The notes under the pieces are model-generated. The model saw only the letters and a list, made by a program, of their open reading frames with translations. It was not told where the DNA came from and ran no database searches. The position numbers and the translations under genes were made by a program. From Siniperca chuatsi (lineage: Eukaryota; Chordata; Actinopteri; Centrarchiformes; Sinipercidae), in contig NC_058047.1 in the NCBI RefSeq assembly GCF_020085105.1, forward strand, positions 15,448,001 through 15,512,000: DNA of 64,000 bases, written 5' to 3'. Of the stretch, positions 1 through 20,001 are shown in pieces; within the stretch, counting starts at the first letter, position 1, and every line of letters begins with the position of its first letter.

Positions 1-194
1 AGAAAATGTGACATGATCTATGATTCATCTTAAAAATTACTAGATAAGGCCTAGTGTATTAAAGTGTGGATTCATTATTTAATGTACAGCACATGCAGTC
101 TAACAATGTTTATGCTGACATCAAAATGCTAATTTATCTGCCCCCTTCCTCAGTTTTTGTCAGTGGTATTTAACCTACTGACAAAGCCTAATTT

Positions 195-200
195 GCACAC

Positions 201-249
<49 letters not shown>
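195..249. repeat. (CA)n microsatellite in mfn1 intron
   Basis: Nearly pure CA dinucleotide run with one CG interruption. It lies in the mfn1 intron about 100 bp before the acceptor of the penultimate coding exon. The rest of positions 1-348 is intron with no other feature that I can support. Confidence 0.95.
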
Positions 250-252
<3 letters not shown>

Positions 253-348
253 CCCTGCTCCACCCTCCTCTGTGCCCCACCCAGCCTTCCCCTCTGTTGC
301 AGGGCTAAATAAATAAGCACTGAGACGGTGTGCCCTCTGTGTTGCCAG

Positions 349-1573
349 GGAGATGGCTACGACCTTTGCTCGGCTCTGTCAGCAGGTGGACCAGACACAG
401 AAAGAGCTGGAGGCTAAAATCCGCCAACTGACAGCCAAGATAGATCAGCTGGAGACCGTCCAGAGCCACTCCAAGAGCCTGCGGTCAGTCCGGCTCCTTC
501 TCTTATTGGGGGCAACATGAAGGGTAGAGAAGTGAGGGAGAGTGTAGACGACTGTCTGGGAATTTGGGAAAATCTAGTCTGGGGAAAATGAATATCCCAG
601 ATGATATGAATGATACTACACGAACAGCAAAATTGACATGGAAACTATCAAATTCTACATCCATACTTGGTCAAATTTGCCAGACCTGCCAAAGATTTTG
701 GTGTTTTTTCCAACTCAAGCTTGTTGCACAACCCTGCAGTCAGTCAACATATTGAGAAAACAAATGAGTTTTTATTGCTACTGCTCCGTCTGTGCTTGTG
801 AACAAATAGAGCTTCCTTTTAAATTAGAGTATTGATTAAGTATAACGGTGTACATTGTTGTGTCACAGTATAACAAACAGAAATATGGGTGGAAATTGGC
901 AAATTAGTTCAATGCGTTGAACAGTTATTTTACTATTTCCTATTTTTGAAAGGTTTGGAAACTGATTATACTGTATATGTACATGAATCTGCTATTCAGT
1001 TCATTCATGGTATACATATACTATGTTTCACAGTTTTGATACTTTTTAACTTTGTGATGATGTTCACTATCTTCATCTTCACTATCAGAAATGATTGAAC
1101 ACTAACTCCTCAAATGCAGTTTATGAATTTAAGCCTCAAAAATGTATGAAATTTTAAAGCACCTATACACATTGTTTTCACTTATGTTTACTAAATTGAC
1201 CTCTTTGCACCTGTTAAGGCTGGACAACTTACACCGTTATTATTATTGTAAGTACATAAAGTTTGTTGACATCGCATAACTCCACCCAACTTCAACCTGA
1301 CTAGAGGTCTAATTAGTCAGGGTAACTGAAAACGTCTGTGTGGGTTTGCAGCTGTTAAGAAATACTACATAGCTCATGCTCAGCAGAACAGTTCTGGAAA
1401 TGTGAAATCTACAGTTTAAAAGTTAAAAAATGTAATTACAAGATTTACTTGAAAAGTGGTTTGGATGAAATTGGTCCAAATCTGACTTGTCTTCTCTCTG
1501 CAGACATAAAGCGACAGATCTGGAGAGACAGTTGGAGGCGTTCACAAACCAGTACCTGCAGCCTCAGCAGTGA
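349..1573 (+). CDS. mfn1: Mitofusin 1, last two coding exons (5' part outside window)
   Basis: Mitofusin is a dynamin-like GTPase of the outer mitochondrial membrane that drives mitochondrial fusion. Only the C-terminal heptad-repeat region (HR2) is here. Exons: 349-483 (acceptor TTGCCAG, donor GTCAGT) and 1504-1573 (acceptor CTGCAG, stop TGA at 1571-1573). The joined peptide begins [14 protein letters not shown], continues as a coiled coil rich in K, E, Q and L, and ends QYLQPQQ. The [12 protein letters not shown] stretch matches MFN1 better than MFN2. The first base of the first exon completes a codon begun upstream, so the GTPase domain and membrane anchor lie left of the window. The neighbour gnb4 in convergent orientation is the same as beside human MFN1, which supports the name. 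The donor GTCAGT is less usual than GTAAGT. Confidence 0.9.
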
Positions 1574-2345
1574 GCTGCTCTTCTTCATCGTTTCACAAAT
1601 TGGTTCTTGTTGAACCAATCATTCCTTCACCAGGCGTTGCCTCACCGCATCCGGTCCTCACCACCTGAACTACACCACAGTTTTCTATGTGGACAGTAGC
1701 GCTGAAAAGATGAATGGATTAATCGATTGGTCTGTCAACCGAAATGAAATCTGTAGATATTTTGATAATCAGTGAAATGTTAGAAATATATCAGGCAGGA
1801 ATACCAAACTTCTGCAGCTTCTCAAATGTGAAGATTCAGTCCTTTTATGTATTTTTTCTTTTTTGTCCCACCAAATAGTCAATTTGAAGACAGTTTGTGG
1901 TAACTGAATGGCCACTTTTCATTAGTTTTTGGACATTTTATAGACTAATAGATTAATATAACAAAAACAAAGATTAATCGATAATGAAAATTGAAAAGTT
2001 TCACTCTTAGTGGACAGAGGAGAACGAAGGCCCAGACTCGACAGTATTTTCCCCTCCTCCTCAGCCATTCGGGGTGCTTGAGAAACAAAACTGCCTGTAA
2101 AACAAACAAACTTGGACTCACAATGTGCAAAGACGCTCCACAAGGTGGCGTGAAGGCTACCGGTCGGGTGCTACATTTTGACACTAACGTGCTTCTAACT
2201 GTGAATATGTCTTTTTTGACTAACTTTTGTGGAGCAAATTGAAGTTTGTGTGTCTGTAAGACTACATGTATCTGTCCAGGCACATGATCTGCTGTACGTA
2301 GCAACAAAAAAATAAATAGATTTAATAATAAAACAGATTTGTTTT
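1574..2345 (+). other. mfn1: mfn1 3' UTR with candidate poly(A) signals
   Basis: AATAAA hexamers at 2311-2316 and 2328-2333 are the first good poly(A) signals after the stop codon. The end of the UTR is inferred. It contains a complete hAT-type MITE (1697-2009). The 5' part (1574-1690) has no other feature. Confidence 0.5.
1697..2009 (-). mobile_element. hAT-type MITE in mfn1 3' UTR, perfect 8-bp target duplication
   Basis: The 313-bp element starts TAGCGCTGAAAAGATG, ends GTTTCACTCTTA and is flanked on both sides by GTGGACAG (1689-1696 and 2010-2017). The interior carries the ATTAATCGATT-rich sequence shared with the copies near 21534, 23782, 33056, 37887 and 60481. No coding capacity is visible, so any transposase must have come from elsewhere. 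Confidence 0.85.
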
Positions 2346-3417
2346 TTTGGACCTAGTTAGCGTAAATTCACTGAGAGAAATCATTTGAGTAGAAAGGGAA
2401 AGCATGTCTTTAACATACTGGATGTTCATGTTCTATTTTCTAACTATCCAAACTGTATAGAACAAAGGCTTTGGAAATCCTCATATTTTATAATATCCTA
2501 TTTTATTTATACCCATTAGACTTGTAATGACAATTACACCAGTCTAAGCTCGTAAAATTGTCTTTTTTCTTCGATGTGTTGAAATACCTCCCAGATTTTC
2601 TTGATTGTATTAAATCTGCCACAATCTAAAACTGACTTTTTGTGCATTTATTTGAAATACTTTCCTTTCAGAACTCTGTATTAAAAGGTACCCTGTGGAG
2701 TTTTTGACCACCAGTAGCGCTATGGAGAAATGCCACGTGCATATGCGCAACTTTGCAAATGTTTTGAGGAAGAAAATGCATTCACCATGTGTGCTAGACC
2801 TGAAGAATACACACAATTCATTTTGGTGAGAAACACTGAATGTAAACATGACTTTTGTTTATTGTATACAAGTAAAAGTTTTTTTCAGGTCTTTTATCTG
2901 CCAGCCCATGCCACCTATCAGAAAGGAAAGTAGCCCTGCAGATAACCATGTCGATGTTGCCACCTACAGGCAAAAAAGTAACAGATGCTGTAATTCTAAC
3001 ATTTTGCAGCATTTCATTCCCCTTTTTAGTTGCCTTTTTTTTTCTTTTTTTTTTTTTTTCATTTTACACTTGTTAAAATATTTTTTAAAAATGGAACATC
3101 AGTGGATATTAAATACTCAAATACAAAAACAGTTCAGCTTTTGGCTAAAATCACCTGTTAGCTTCTATGACAAAGAAACTTTGCTGTCAAAAATGAGCTT
3201 GTGTTAATTAACTATAAAACTTATTCAAACTACACAGCCAGGGTCAGTTTTCTCCTCAAATGGGTTTTGAATGAAACTTAACTTATTCAGTTGTTCAATG
3301 CACTACAAAAAAACCTTGCTTAAACATTTATATGACTAGACAAATACTGTATGTAGTTCTTTCCATGCTTGCATACAGTCGAATTAAAAAAAAAAAAAAA
3401 GAAATCAGCCAGGATTT
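2346..3417. other. Convergent spacer between mfn1 and gnb4
   Basis: AT-rich spacer between the presumed 3' ends of mfn1 and gnb4. It holds a dispersed repeat copy (2690-2905) and short A or T runs. The small open frames here lack recognisable domains and codon structure. No RNA gene was seen. Confidence 0.6.
2690..2905 (+). repeat. Dispersed repeat, related in inverted orientation to 45399-45505
   Basis: It begins GGTACCCTGTGGAGTTTTTG, a stretch I recognise as the end of a common teleost interspersed repeat. The part at about 2760-2885 is similar to the reverse complement of 45399-45505: both contain versions of GTTTACAxTCAGTGTTxCTC and CATTTGCAAAG. Element class not determined. Confidence 0.55.
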
Positions 3418-3437
3418 GTATTCTTGGTTAGAAGCTT

Positions 3438-3443
3438 TTTATT
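3438..3443 (-). terminator. gnb4: Candidate poly(A) signal of gnb4 (AATAAA on minus strand)
   Basis: Plus-strand TTTATT reads AATAAA on the gnb4 strand. Cleavage would fall around 3415-3425. Chosen because it is distal, well formed, and implies the multi-kilobase 3' UTR known for vertebrate GNB4. Earlier signals could also be used. Confidence 0.4.
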
Positions 3444-4410
3444 GGTTACAATAACTCATGGCAACATATCAGTATCACCAAGCCACTGTACAAATACAAA
3501 AAAAAGGTCTGGTGTGAAAAAGACTATAAAAATTATTCCATAACAAGTGATTATAATTTCACACAATAGCACTGAATTATCATGGCACCAAGTCCCTGGT
3601 CTTTACTGGCATAAAACAATAAATAAAATCAAAACAAATGTCAGAACAGTAGGTCGTAATGTCAAAGGGGCAGTGCATTATTTTGTGGTGGTGATCATGT
3701 GACATAACCAATTCTAGTGGTAGGGTGTCACTGAATTTTATTTCTCCTGTGTTAAATGTTGAACAGAAACTTCTAATTTGTCATGTTCAGATACTAAATT
3801 GGAGGGTTGTACAAATACAGTCCTCAAAATACTGCCTGAACTTGTGCAGCAGTGAATCTTTCACATCTGCTCTTTGAAGTTAGACCTTGGCACTGTGGGT
3901 GACAGTGGCAAGTTACATTGATCGCCTAACAACTACTGCCAAACATACAAACTCCAATGATTCAAAGAAGTCACAGATTTAGGTTCGTTTGAGCTTTGTA
4001 CTTCAGACAATACTGTAAATGCATCAAATGTTGACATTTTTTGTAACATCAAGTAAGCCGATTCAACAGCTCCATATCAGTTGTGTAGTTATAATGTGAG
4101 AAGAAACTGGAGGAGAGACTTCAGGTAAATACAACAATAATGTGAAATTAAATGAAGTCAAGCACCTTTTTGATTAATGAGTCTACTGGACTACTTAGAT
4201 GAGTGAATTGCACAGGCACAGAAGTGTTACTATTCCAGCTGCTAATACTGCTGAATTACACACAGAGCGGGGAAATGGTTGCCTGCTGAATATCGCCGTC
4301 AGTAATACACACAATCCTCTTTTCAGCTGTCAAGGGCTATGGTATTACCCCCCCCCCACCACCCCAATTTCACACAGCTCATAATTGTAAGAAAGAACAG
4401 GGTGGGTTTA

Positions 4411-4645
4411 TTGGAATAGTTCGGCATTTTGGGGAAATACATTTATTTGCTTTCTGGCGAAGAGCTAGAGAAGATGTCACTCATGTCTGTCAGTTAACAA
4501 ATAACTTAAAAGGCTACTGCAAATGTTAGCGACCAGCTAGCTTAGCATAGCACAACGACTTGAAACAGGGCGAAACTGCTAGCCTAGGCTTTGTCAAAAC
4601 GGTAACGTCTGCCTTTCCTCATCTCTAATGCTCACAAATTAACAC

Positions 4646-4681
<36 letters not shown>

Positions 4682-5083
4682 TCTTATATAATATTTACAA
4701 AAACCTGGGTGTAAAAATGATGATTGGCCGTTTAACAGGCCGGGTATGTGAGGACTAGTTGCCAGGCAACCAGTGGCAACTCAAGGAAGTTACTCTAGCA
4801 TACCAGCCAAGAAATAGTCCAGCGAATTGTCATTTTTACACTTCAATTTTTGTTAAACAAATTAGATATAACATGATAATTTGTGAGCTTCAGTGGTGGT
4901 GGCAGGCAGATTTTTATTTTTTTATCTTCGAACAGAACCAGGCTAGCTGTTTCCCCCTGTTTTCAGTCTTTGTGCTAAGCTAAGTGGCTACTGGTTGTAG
5001 CCTAATATTTTAACGGATAGATATGGATCTTCTCATCTAACCGCCAGAAAGCAAACATTTCCCAAAATATTGATCTATTCCTT
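4411..5083. repeat. Long inverted repeat (foldback element) in gnb4 3' UTR
   Basis: The outer ends are complementary (GGAATAG at 4413-4419, CTATTCC at 5075-5081) and so are inner blocks, for example GAAACAGGGCGAAACTGCTA on the left and TAGCTGTTTCCCCCTGTTTT on the right. The centre is a perfect palindrome, GTTGCC-A-GGCAAC, at 4758-4770. A (TAA)n tract at 4648-4680 interrupts the left arm. This structure matches a foldback repeat that I recognise as widespread in percomorph fish. In a transcript the arms could pair into a hairpin of about 300 bp. Confidence 0.75.
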
Positions 5084-7492
5084 TACATACATACATACTG
5101 TCAGTCTATCATCTTTATCTGGGGACACATGAACTTCTGATGTCTGCTGACTGAAACAGAAACTTCAGCCTTAATAAGCACTGTCAACTTAACACTTTGG
5201 GATACAAAAACCCATCTTCAGATATAAGCAGTCCACCTGTTTGATCAGACAACAGATTGGGTGTAAAAATCAGATACTGATGTGACTTTAATTGAAGGAT
5301 ATGGAGAAGGCTGGCACTTGAGTAAAGTGAACAAACATTTTTTTGTCACACTGACTAGTTTTCAGTTCACAGCTCAGGGTCTGTGGATAACATTGGCACA
5401 AATGAGGAAGTAACACTTAGATCTATATGTTATCCACATACATCAGCAACCCCACACACACACACACACACACCCCCACACACACACCTCAACACTGATA
5501 TGCAATACATATCACATTCTACACACCTCCAAGATATTCCCAGGCTAAAAACTATAACTGTTATTTTTAAACATTCTCACAAAATGGATTCATAACGCAA
5601 AGCAAGGTAGAAGCAGCTAAAACATAAAAAAAAATAAAAATAAAAAAGGTCACTAGAATCACGGTATGCCAAAGAGGGGTTTCATTGATAGCTGATTGAA
5701 CCTAAATAAATACTACAAACTGTACGGTAGTAGTAGAAAGCAGAATTGTATAAAACGTGATGTAAAACACTTGCTTTAAGAAGCAGTATGGCGCTGCATG
5801 TGGTCGTGGTGGTTTTTCTGTAAGCATGCTTTTTAGTGTTCACTAGTATCAGAATGTGCTTCTATTGGGAAAAGAAATAATTAGCAATCTTTCTTATTGA
5901 TCAGTGTGTAAAAAGGAATAGTAAGAGGAGAACATTAATGTAGTCGATGCTAGTATTACCTTCTATTATAAATGGTATCGTAAGGCAAAATGGAGACATA
6001 TAGTGCCACATCTCACAGGACTCCTTTATCTAGCCCATGTGGGTCAAATGTTTATATTTCGAGATAGGCACCTAGGACAGCTGACGGATAGGTCCAACTC
6101 ACAAACATTATGTTTATTAATTAATTTTTAACGTAAGCCTTTAGAGGAACCAAAATAATGTAAGATGCGTGATGAGAAAATACTCAAAATCAGAGATACC
6201 ACTTCTATAGGTAAATAAGCCATGTGCTCGATGGTTTACATTTGTACTACAGTTTGTGAGTGCATTTCTAGCTCTCTACTAAGTGTACATTTCTGTCTAC
6301 CAAGTGTACTTTCTTCACAAGCAATATTTAACAGTTCATAACATGTTTTTGGTGAGGAAAGAAAACAAATCTCTGAAAGTATTAAACCCTTAAAAAAAAA
6401 AGTTTCCCCTTTTGTTTTTTTTGTTTGTTTTTTTTCTTCGTTTTGTTTTTTTTAGAGGCTTGCAGTGGCACTGGTGTGAGTGGCTACCATGAATTCAGTT
6501 CCATGCAGTCACTTAGTTTACACCTTGCTGACAACGAAAAGGACTCGTTGATCCTTCATTTAGAAGAAAAAAGATGAAAATGACATGGCGAGCTCTGACA
6601 GACATCTTTATCTCTCTCTTCATCTTTTCTCTAGTCCTCAGAGGCCACTGACAGAGTCACTGCTGTCCTTTATGGTCCTTTAATATCCTCACATAACGAC
6701 TGACCGCTCTACCATTTGTCCATACAGGCCTCAGAGCCGTTACAGGCTAGTAGAAAAACAGATTCTGCTTGGGGAGAACGTGTCTCTCTTTCCGATGCCC
6801 TTCTGTCCATCAGAGTCATTTGTACGGGCAACATGAGATGCTCGTCTTGACTTTAAGGAAAAGTGTAGATTCTATAGGCCACAAGAGACAGGGATATTAT
6901 GATGCAAAACATCTTTTTTCGGACCATTATTGGGTTATCATATCACACAGCTGTTGATTAGCAAGGAATGGATGTGGTCTTGAGATATTCCGCATCTGGT
7001 GATTTGAAACCACAATCCATGTGAGTATAGGCCAAGGCAGGGCCTCCAGTTAAATAAAGTTTTCTATCTTAGCCTAAAATTAACTGGTTTCTACTTTGGT
7101 GCTAAAGCTGAATCCAGACTAAAAACTTAACACCGCTTGTTGGTTTTGAAGCTCTCTCTCTCTAAATCACTACCACAGCAGTGTGACGTTTTCCTTCCAA
7201 ATGAAAAGACTGGTGAGGAATGCCAGGGGTCGTGTTGTTAAAAGAAAATAAATATACCATCATAGCCATCATTCACATGAACGCAACATTTGTAGATACA
7301 GGGTGCACGAGTCATGCCCACTGCCTGTAACTATAATACACACACACACGCACACAAATAAGGAAAGTGAGCTTAGCTGGGCCAAATTTTATTTTTGCAA
7401 ATTGTTTTGTTTACTTGCTATATCCTCTTTTGTTGCTGGATGAGTGGGCTTGACTACATCATCAAGTTGCAGAAATATTAGAAAATGAAAGG

Positions 7493-7495
<3 letters not shown>

Positions 7496-7530
<35 letters not shown>
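7496..7530. repeat. Poly(T) tract
   Basis: About 35 consecutive T on the plus strand, reading as A on the gnb4 transcript strand inside the 3' UTR. Confidence 0.95.
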
Positions 7531-7534
<4 letters not shown>

Positions 7535-8219
7535 GTAGAATTATGATACATTGCGGTGTCTAAATTGTCTTACACTCAATCTGGTACTCACAGGATAAAA
7601 TAAAGTGTTTCTGGCATTATGTTGTGTAGTAATGTGAATATATGTACATTTGAAATAAAACATAAAACCCCCAAAATCAGAAAAAAAAAACAAAAAAAAA
7701 AGGGTTGGGAAATTAACTACAAAAATATATACATACACATTATATATGCATATATGATGCATATATACACACATAATGCTATACATATATACTGTCTTTA
7801 TATATACATTTACATATTACACACGTTCATCTTGTTTGTCATGGTAACAGACGCTCTTTATCGCCTTCTAGAGAATTGGTATAAGGGCGAAATCTTCTAT
7901 TTTTTTCCTTCAGTTTTTCATAACTCATCTTTTATTTTTGATTGGACAACTTTACTGAAAGGTTCTTATTTTTGTTTTTGTGTAATAGCTGGGTGAAAAA
8001 AAAATAAAAAACACTCGGAAAGGTAGAAAGAGTTGGTACTTTCTCACAGGTGGGCAGGTTGCCAGCAGAGAGGAGAACTGGGGGTGATTTAAGAGGATTT
8101 CGGCTGACACAGTGTGCACCCCGCAGGTCCAGCCCAGCAGATGAGTTGGGATATGTAGGGTGGGGTTGCGGGGAGGAAGTTGGCAGGCAGTGATTGAGTA
8201 CAACAAGGAAGAGGTTTGT

Positions 8220-16158
<7,939 letters not shown>

Positions 16159-16209
16159 TGTCCCTCTGTGATGTACTCAGGCCACACTCCACTCAAAACA
16201 CTGACTGAG
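16159..16209 (-). other. gnb4: gnb4 5' UTR segment joined to the start-codon exon
   Basis: On the minus strand the ATG at 16158 is preceded by about 50 nt and then a T-rich acceptor, TTTTCCCAG (AG at 16211-16210; another AG five bases on). This implies an intron within the 5' UTR and a non-coding exon further upstream. Confidence 0.5.
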
Positions 16210-16234
16210 CTGGGAAAACACACGTGCCTGTACA

Positions 16235-16237
<3 letters not shown>

Positions 16238-16279
<42 letters not shown>

Positions 16280-16289
16280 ACACACTCAC
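16238..16289. repeat. (CA)n with CG interruptions
   Basis: CA run immediately upstream, on the gnb4 strand, of the presumed 5' UTR acceptor. In the transcript it reads as GU repeats about 30 nt before the acceptor. Confidence 0.95.
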
Positions 16290-16612
16290 ACTTTACCAGC
16301 TGACACCTGCAAGACAGAGAGACAGAAATACTATGAGTTCAACAGAGAGTGAAGGATGGGAACTTTCATCAGAAAAACACAGGTATCCTGTATGGGTTCA
16401 GACCAAAGGAGGGTGCTGCAAAGGGTGGCGCTGGGTGGGGCTGGGTGAGGCTGGGTGGGGGCCTGGAGGGTGGCCTGGCTCTTCAAACACCCCCAATCTG
16501 GTTCAAAAGGCCATCTGAGCCAGGCTTTGACCTTTCCTCACTCAATCAGCCTTTTGTGTTGTTGCATTGCGTTGCTTTTGTGTTGTTTGCTCGACCGGCC
16601 CTGAAGAGCCTA

Positions 16613-16614
<2 letters not shown>

Positions 16615-16653
<39 letters not shown>

Positions 16654-16660
16654 TACGTAC
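16615..16660. repeat. (GT)n followed by ACGT repeats
   Basis: Pure GT run to 16650, followed by ACGTACGTAC. Confidence 0.95.
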
Positions 16661-16791
16661 TGTGGGCAGATCTGGATGGTTTAGTAGACAAAATGTCCAA
16701 ATGAGAAAGAGAACTTAAGTGCATATATTTATCTGTGTGCGTATACATTCTGTGAACATTTATTTAAATGTGTGTCAGATTGAGCTTCTGT

Positions 16792-16801
16792 TTGTGTGTG
16801 T

Positions 16802-16845
<44 letters not shown>
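16792..16845. repeat. (TG)n-(CA)n junction microsatellite
   Basis: A short GT/TG run switches directly to about 21 CA units, so the two halves are partly self-complementary. Confidence 0.95.
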
Positions 16846-16848
<3 letters not shown>

Positions 16849-18970
16849 AAAAGGTAAACTTAATCTAGTCCATTTGTGGGGACGCACACCCACACGCACA
16901 AGCACGCGCGCTTATGCATGTGCGAGATGCCATTTCCTTTACCTTGGGGAGCCTGAATGTGGGTCACAAAGCACTTAGACACTCCTCAGAAATGTTTGGA
17001 CCGCACCCACCACCCTCATTTTCCAGCTGCTTTACAGTTTTGCTGTCCAGAAGTCTAACCCTCCGAGATTAAATTTTCAGTTCCATTTTCTATAATTCAA
17101 CAATTAGACCGAGTCCAGCCCTTCCTCTTCACAGGAAATCATGTTAATGTAAAGTACGTTGTTTGCGCTGTATCTTAATTTTTACAGAGGTGCCCAACTA
17201 CTTATTCGCCACGAAATAAAACCCCATCATTATACAAATAGCAAATAATTAACAAAGACAATGATTTGATGTTCATGCTGCTGAGATTGCCTTTTAAGAT
17301 ACTGTAAGTGTGTGGAAAGCTGCTCTTTTGGATTCCTGGTTCACTTGGTTTTGGCCATTGTGCCTCTGCAAACACAAGAGAGGATGCCTTTGACTGCTCA
17401 TCGTGGACTCTTGTCTCAGCCAAAGAGGTCTTTGACAGTAACGAGGCATCAGGGACAGCGAGCGTTGCAATGCTTTCAGCTGCTCAGGAGTGACGTCACT
17501 CCCTCTGGCTGACGCAACCCCCCTGAAGAGAGGCTCTCAGCGTCAGCTCGCCTGTGATGTGGTATTGCTCTATGACTGCCATGGATCCATTATACTGTAT
17601 GTCTCTGAAATCTACCACGTCACACAGAGCACCTTGTGAACTACCAAAACACCTGATATGACCTTCTACACTCGGCTAAATATTTTCAATCAATGTTTTC
17701 AGCCAGAGGCTTGTGTCGTGAAAGGCAACGGAGCACATGAGTAAGCACAAGTAACGCAGGTACGGTGATGATGACGACGCTGAAAAACGTGATGCGTTGG
17801 AGTGCTTTCCCATTGGATTGGATAAAAGTGACTGCTCTGATTTTAGGCATGCCATGTCAGTGCTATTTGCTAAAGTGCCACATGAATTGTCTAGTTCACA
17901 CATGGATACTAAATACTATTTAGAAACCAAAACAGGACACTCATTACTGCTGTACTAAGTAACCACATATCAACCGCAGCCAAAAGAAGCGGTCACACAG
18001 ATAAATGGTCCCCACAAATGGACTAGATTAAGTTTACCTTTTTACAATTTATAGTCGTAAACCTCAGTGAGCAGCCGTGTGCATGTCTTTTCTCCAGTTG
18101 TGTGACTGGAGTCATGCAACCAGCCAGCCGGGCCAATGCAGGCCCAGAGCATGACACAGTATCAGGGTGACAAAGGCAGAACTGTGTGTTGGAGCTGCCT
18201 ATTGTTTAGTATGTGTTGCCAGCTACAGTAGATAGTGCTGCTTGGCACCACCGCAGTTGGGTCTCTGAGACTGGCCATGGGAGGCTATAATTGCTACTGC
18301 CCTTCTGACACCAACCAACCAAACACCCATCCAACATGTTCAGCTTCATGCTGGAGCTCCCAGCAGCCAGCAGAAGACCACTGTGTCTGAACTTGGACCA
18401 AACAGCTTCCATCGGCATAAAACTGTAGGTTCGAGAAAAAGATGCACAAAAGGCAGATATAGGCATACACACTTTGCGTCTTTGCATCACCTTCATAAGG
18501 CAGTGCGTACACATAATTGTCTTCTATAAATCTCAGTCACTAGTTAGCCAGAAATGGACGGAGATACGCCCTTAATCACCGGTTTGCATTTGGTCATTGA
18601 AAACAACGGAAAAGAAGAGATGCAATTTCACTTCATGTCTGTGCTACGTTGACAAAGTCTTCCAACAATGCTAGAGGAGCTGATACATGACCATTACGCA
18701 TGGCTCTGGTTATCTATAGTGTCCATAGTGGTTTAAAATCAAAAATTCATCACATGTGTATCATACCATTATTGGCAATTATAGTATCATCAAACTTAAA
18801 ATATAATCAGTAATAGGATAAAATAAACAACAGAGAAATGAATGACAACAGAAAATATATTTTTTCAAATGACCATAACAAAAACAATCATATTAAGCAC
18901 ACAAAATACTTTAAAAAGTTTTGAAATGTGTCTTTGACTGGCATATTATAAAAAGGTATGCTGTCTGAAG

Positions 18971-19255
18971 TCGAGCTGAAATGACTAGTTGATTGATCGA
19001 TTAGTCGAATACCAGAAAATGTATCTATTTTGATAATTGATTATCATAAAAGTCCTTATTTATTTGAGCAAAATGCCAAAAATTCACAGCTTCCAGCTGC
19101 TCAAATGTGAATATTTGCTGGTTTTCTTAGTCTTCTCTGATAGTAAACTGAATATCTTTGGGTTTTGAACTAATGGTCTTAAAAAACAAGCGATTTTAAC
19201 ACTTAACCTTGGGCTATGGGAAATTGTGGTGGACATTTTTTCACTAATGACTTAA
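18971..19255 (-). mobile_element. Truncated hAT-type MITE copy
   Basis: It starts TCGAGCTGAAATGACTAG, which resembles the TAGAGCTG end of the family, and carries the family interior (CTGCTCAAATGTGAATATT, AATATCTTTGGGTTTTG). The far end is missing and no target duplication was found. Confidence 0.6.
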
Positions 19256-20001
19256 TGGCATGCAAACTTTCATTTTTATGCCACTCAGACAGCGAGAAAG
19301 AGAGACACATGGAGAGACCTCCTTCCTCCGTCTCCAATAATGAAGCTTGGTCACAATATATTTGTTACAGGAGACCCTTCAGCGTGTGTCCCTGCTGACT
19401 CAGTGATAGTCCATGTTCAGCAGGAAATATTCAACCATAGGACAGTAAGTGCTTCAAGAGAACTTGTTAAGTCCAGAAGCAGAGTGTTTCAATTTGTCAA
19501 ATCAAACATTAATGGAGCCATAACACTCAGCATATTTTGTATTTAACTTAAATTTGTCAATGAGACCTTCTGCTCCTTCTGAGTCTCATACAGTAGAAAG
19601 TCAGTCACATCTGCCTCAATCATGAACAAATACTGGTGAACAGAGCAGCAGGAGGTGCAGGCAGTGCAGCTGCACCCGGAGCCACAGGGGCCCAACAACA
19701 TGAAATGGTCAGGAAGTTAAGGAATTAACATTATGAACAGCAAGGTCTGAACTACTGTGAGCACTGTATACCAGTGTTTACAGTAAAATTTTAATATTTA
19801 TCATTATCAAAATCAGATTGTATAAGTTGGACACAAATATCTTTTGAATTTCGAGTTACACTGAACAGAACATTTACAAAATGTATGCACTTTCTGTACC
19901 TATTTAGACATTTTGCTCACTTACAATACATTTCGCTAACTTGAATATTTCACTGGTTTAGACGGTCTGTTCTCAAATCTTAAGATGCGTTTAATTTGTA
20001 A

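Larger units (their letters stand above)
3420..8219 (-). other. gnb4: Presumed long gnb4 3' UTR
   Basis: About 4.8 kb between the gnb4 stop codon and the distal poly(A) signal. It has no exon of another gene that I can support. It holds a 0.67-kb foldback repeat (4411-5083), CA-rich tracts near 5450-5490 and 7330-7350, and a T tract at 7496-7530. The small open frames across it (for example 7619-7996) are low-complexity and not believable as genes. The extent is inferred from the poly(A) signal and family knowledge. Confidence 0.5.

Noticed and set aside
7619-7996. 125-codon open frame in the gnb4 3' UTR
   Set aside because: Lys, Ile and Tyr low-complexity sequence from AT-rich DNA; no family features.
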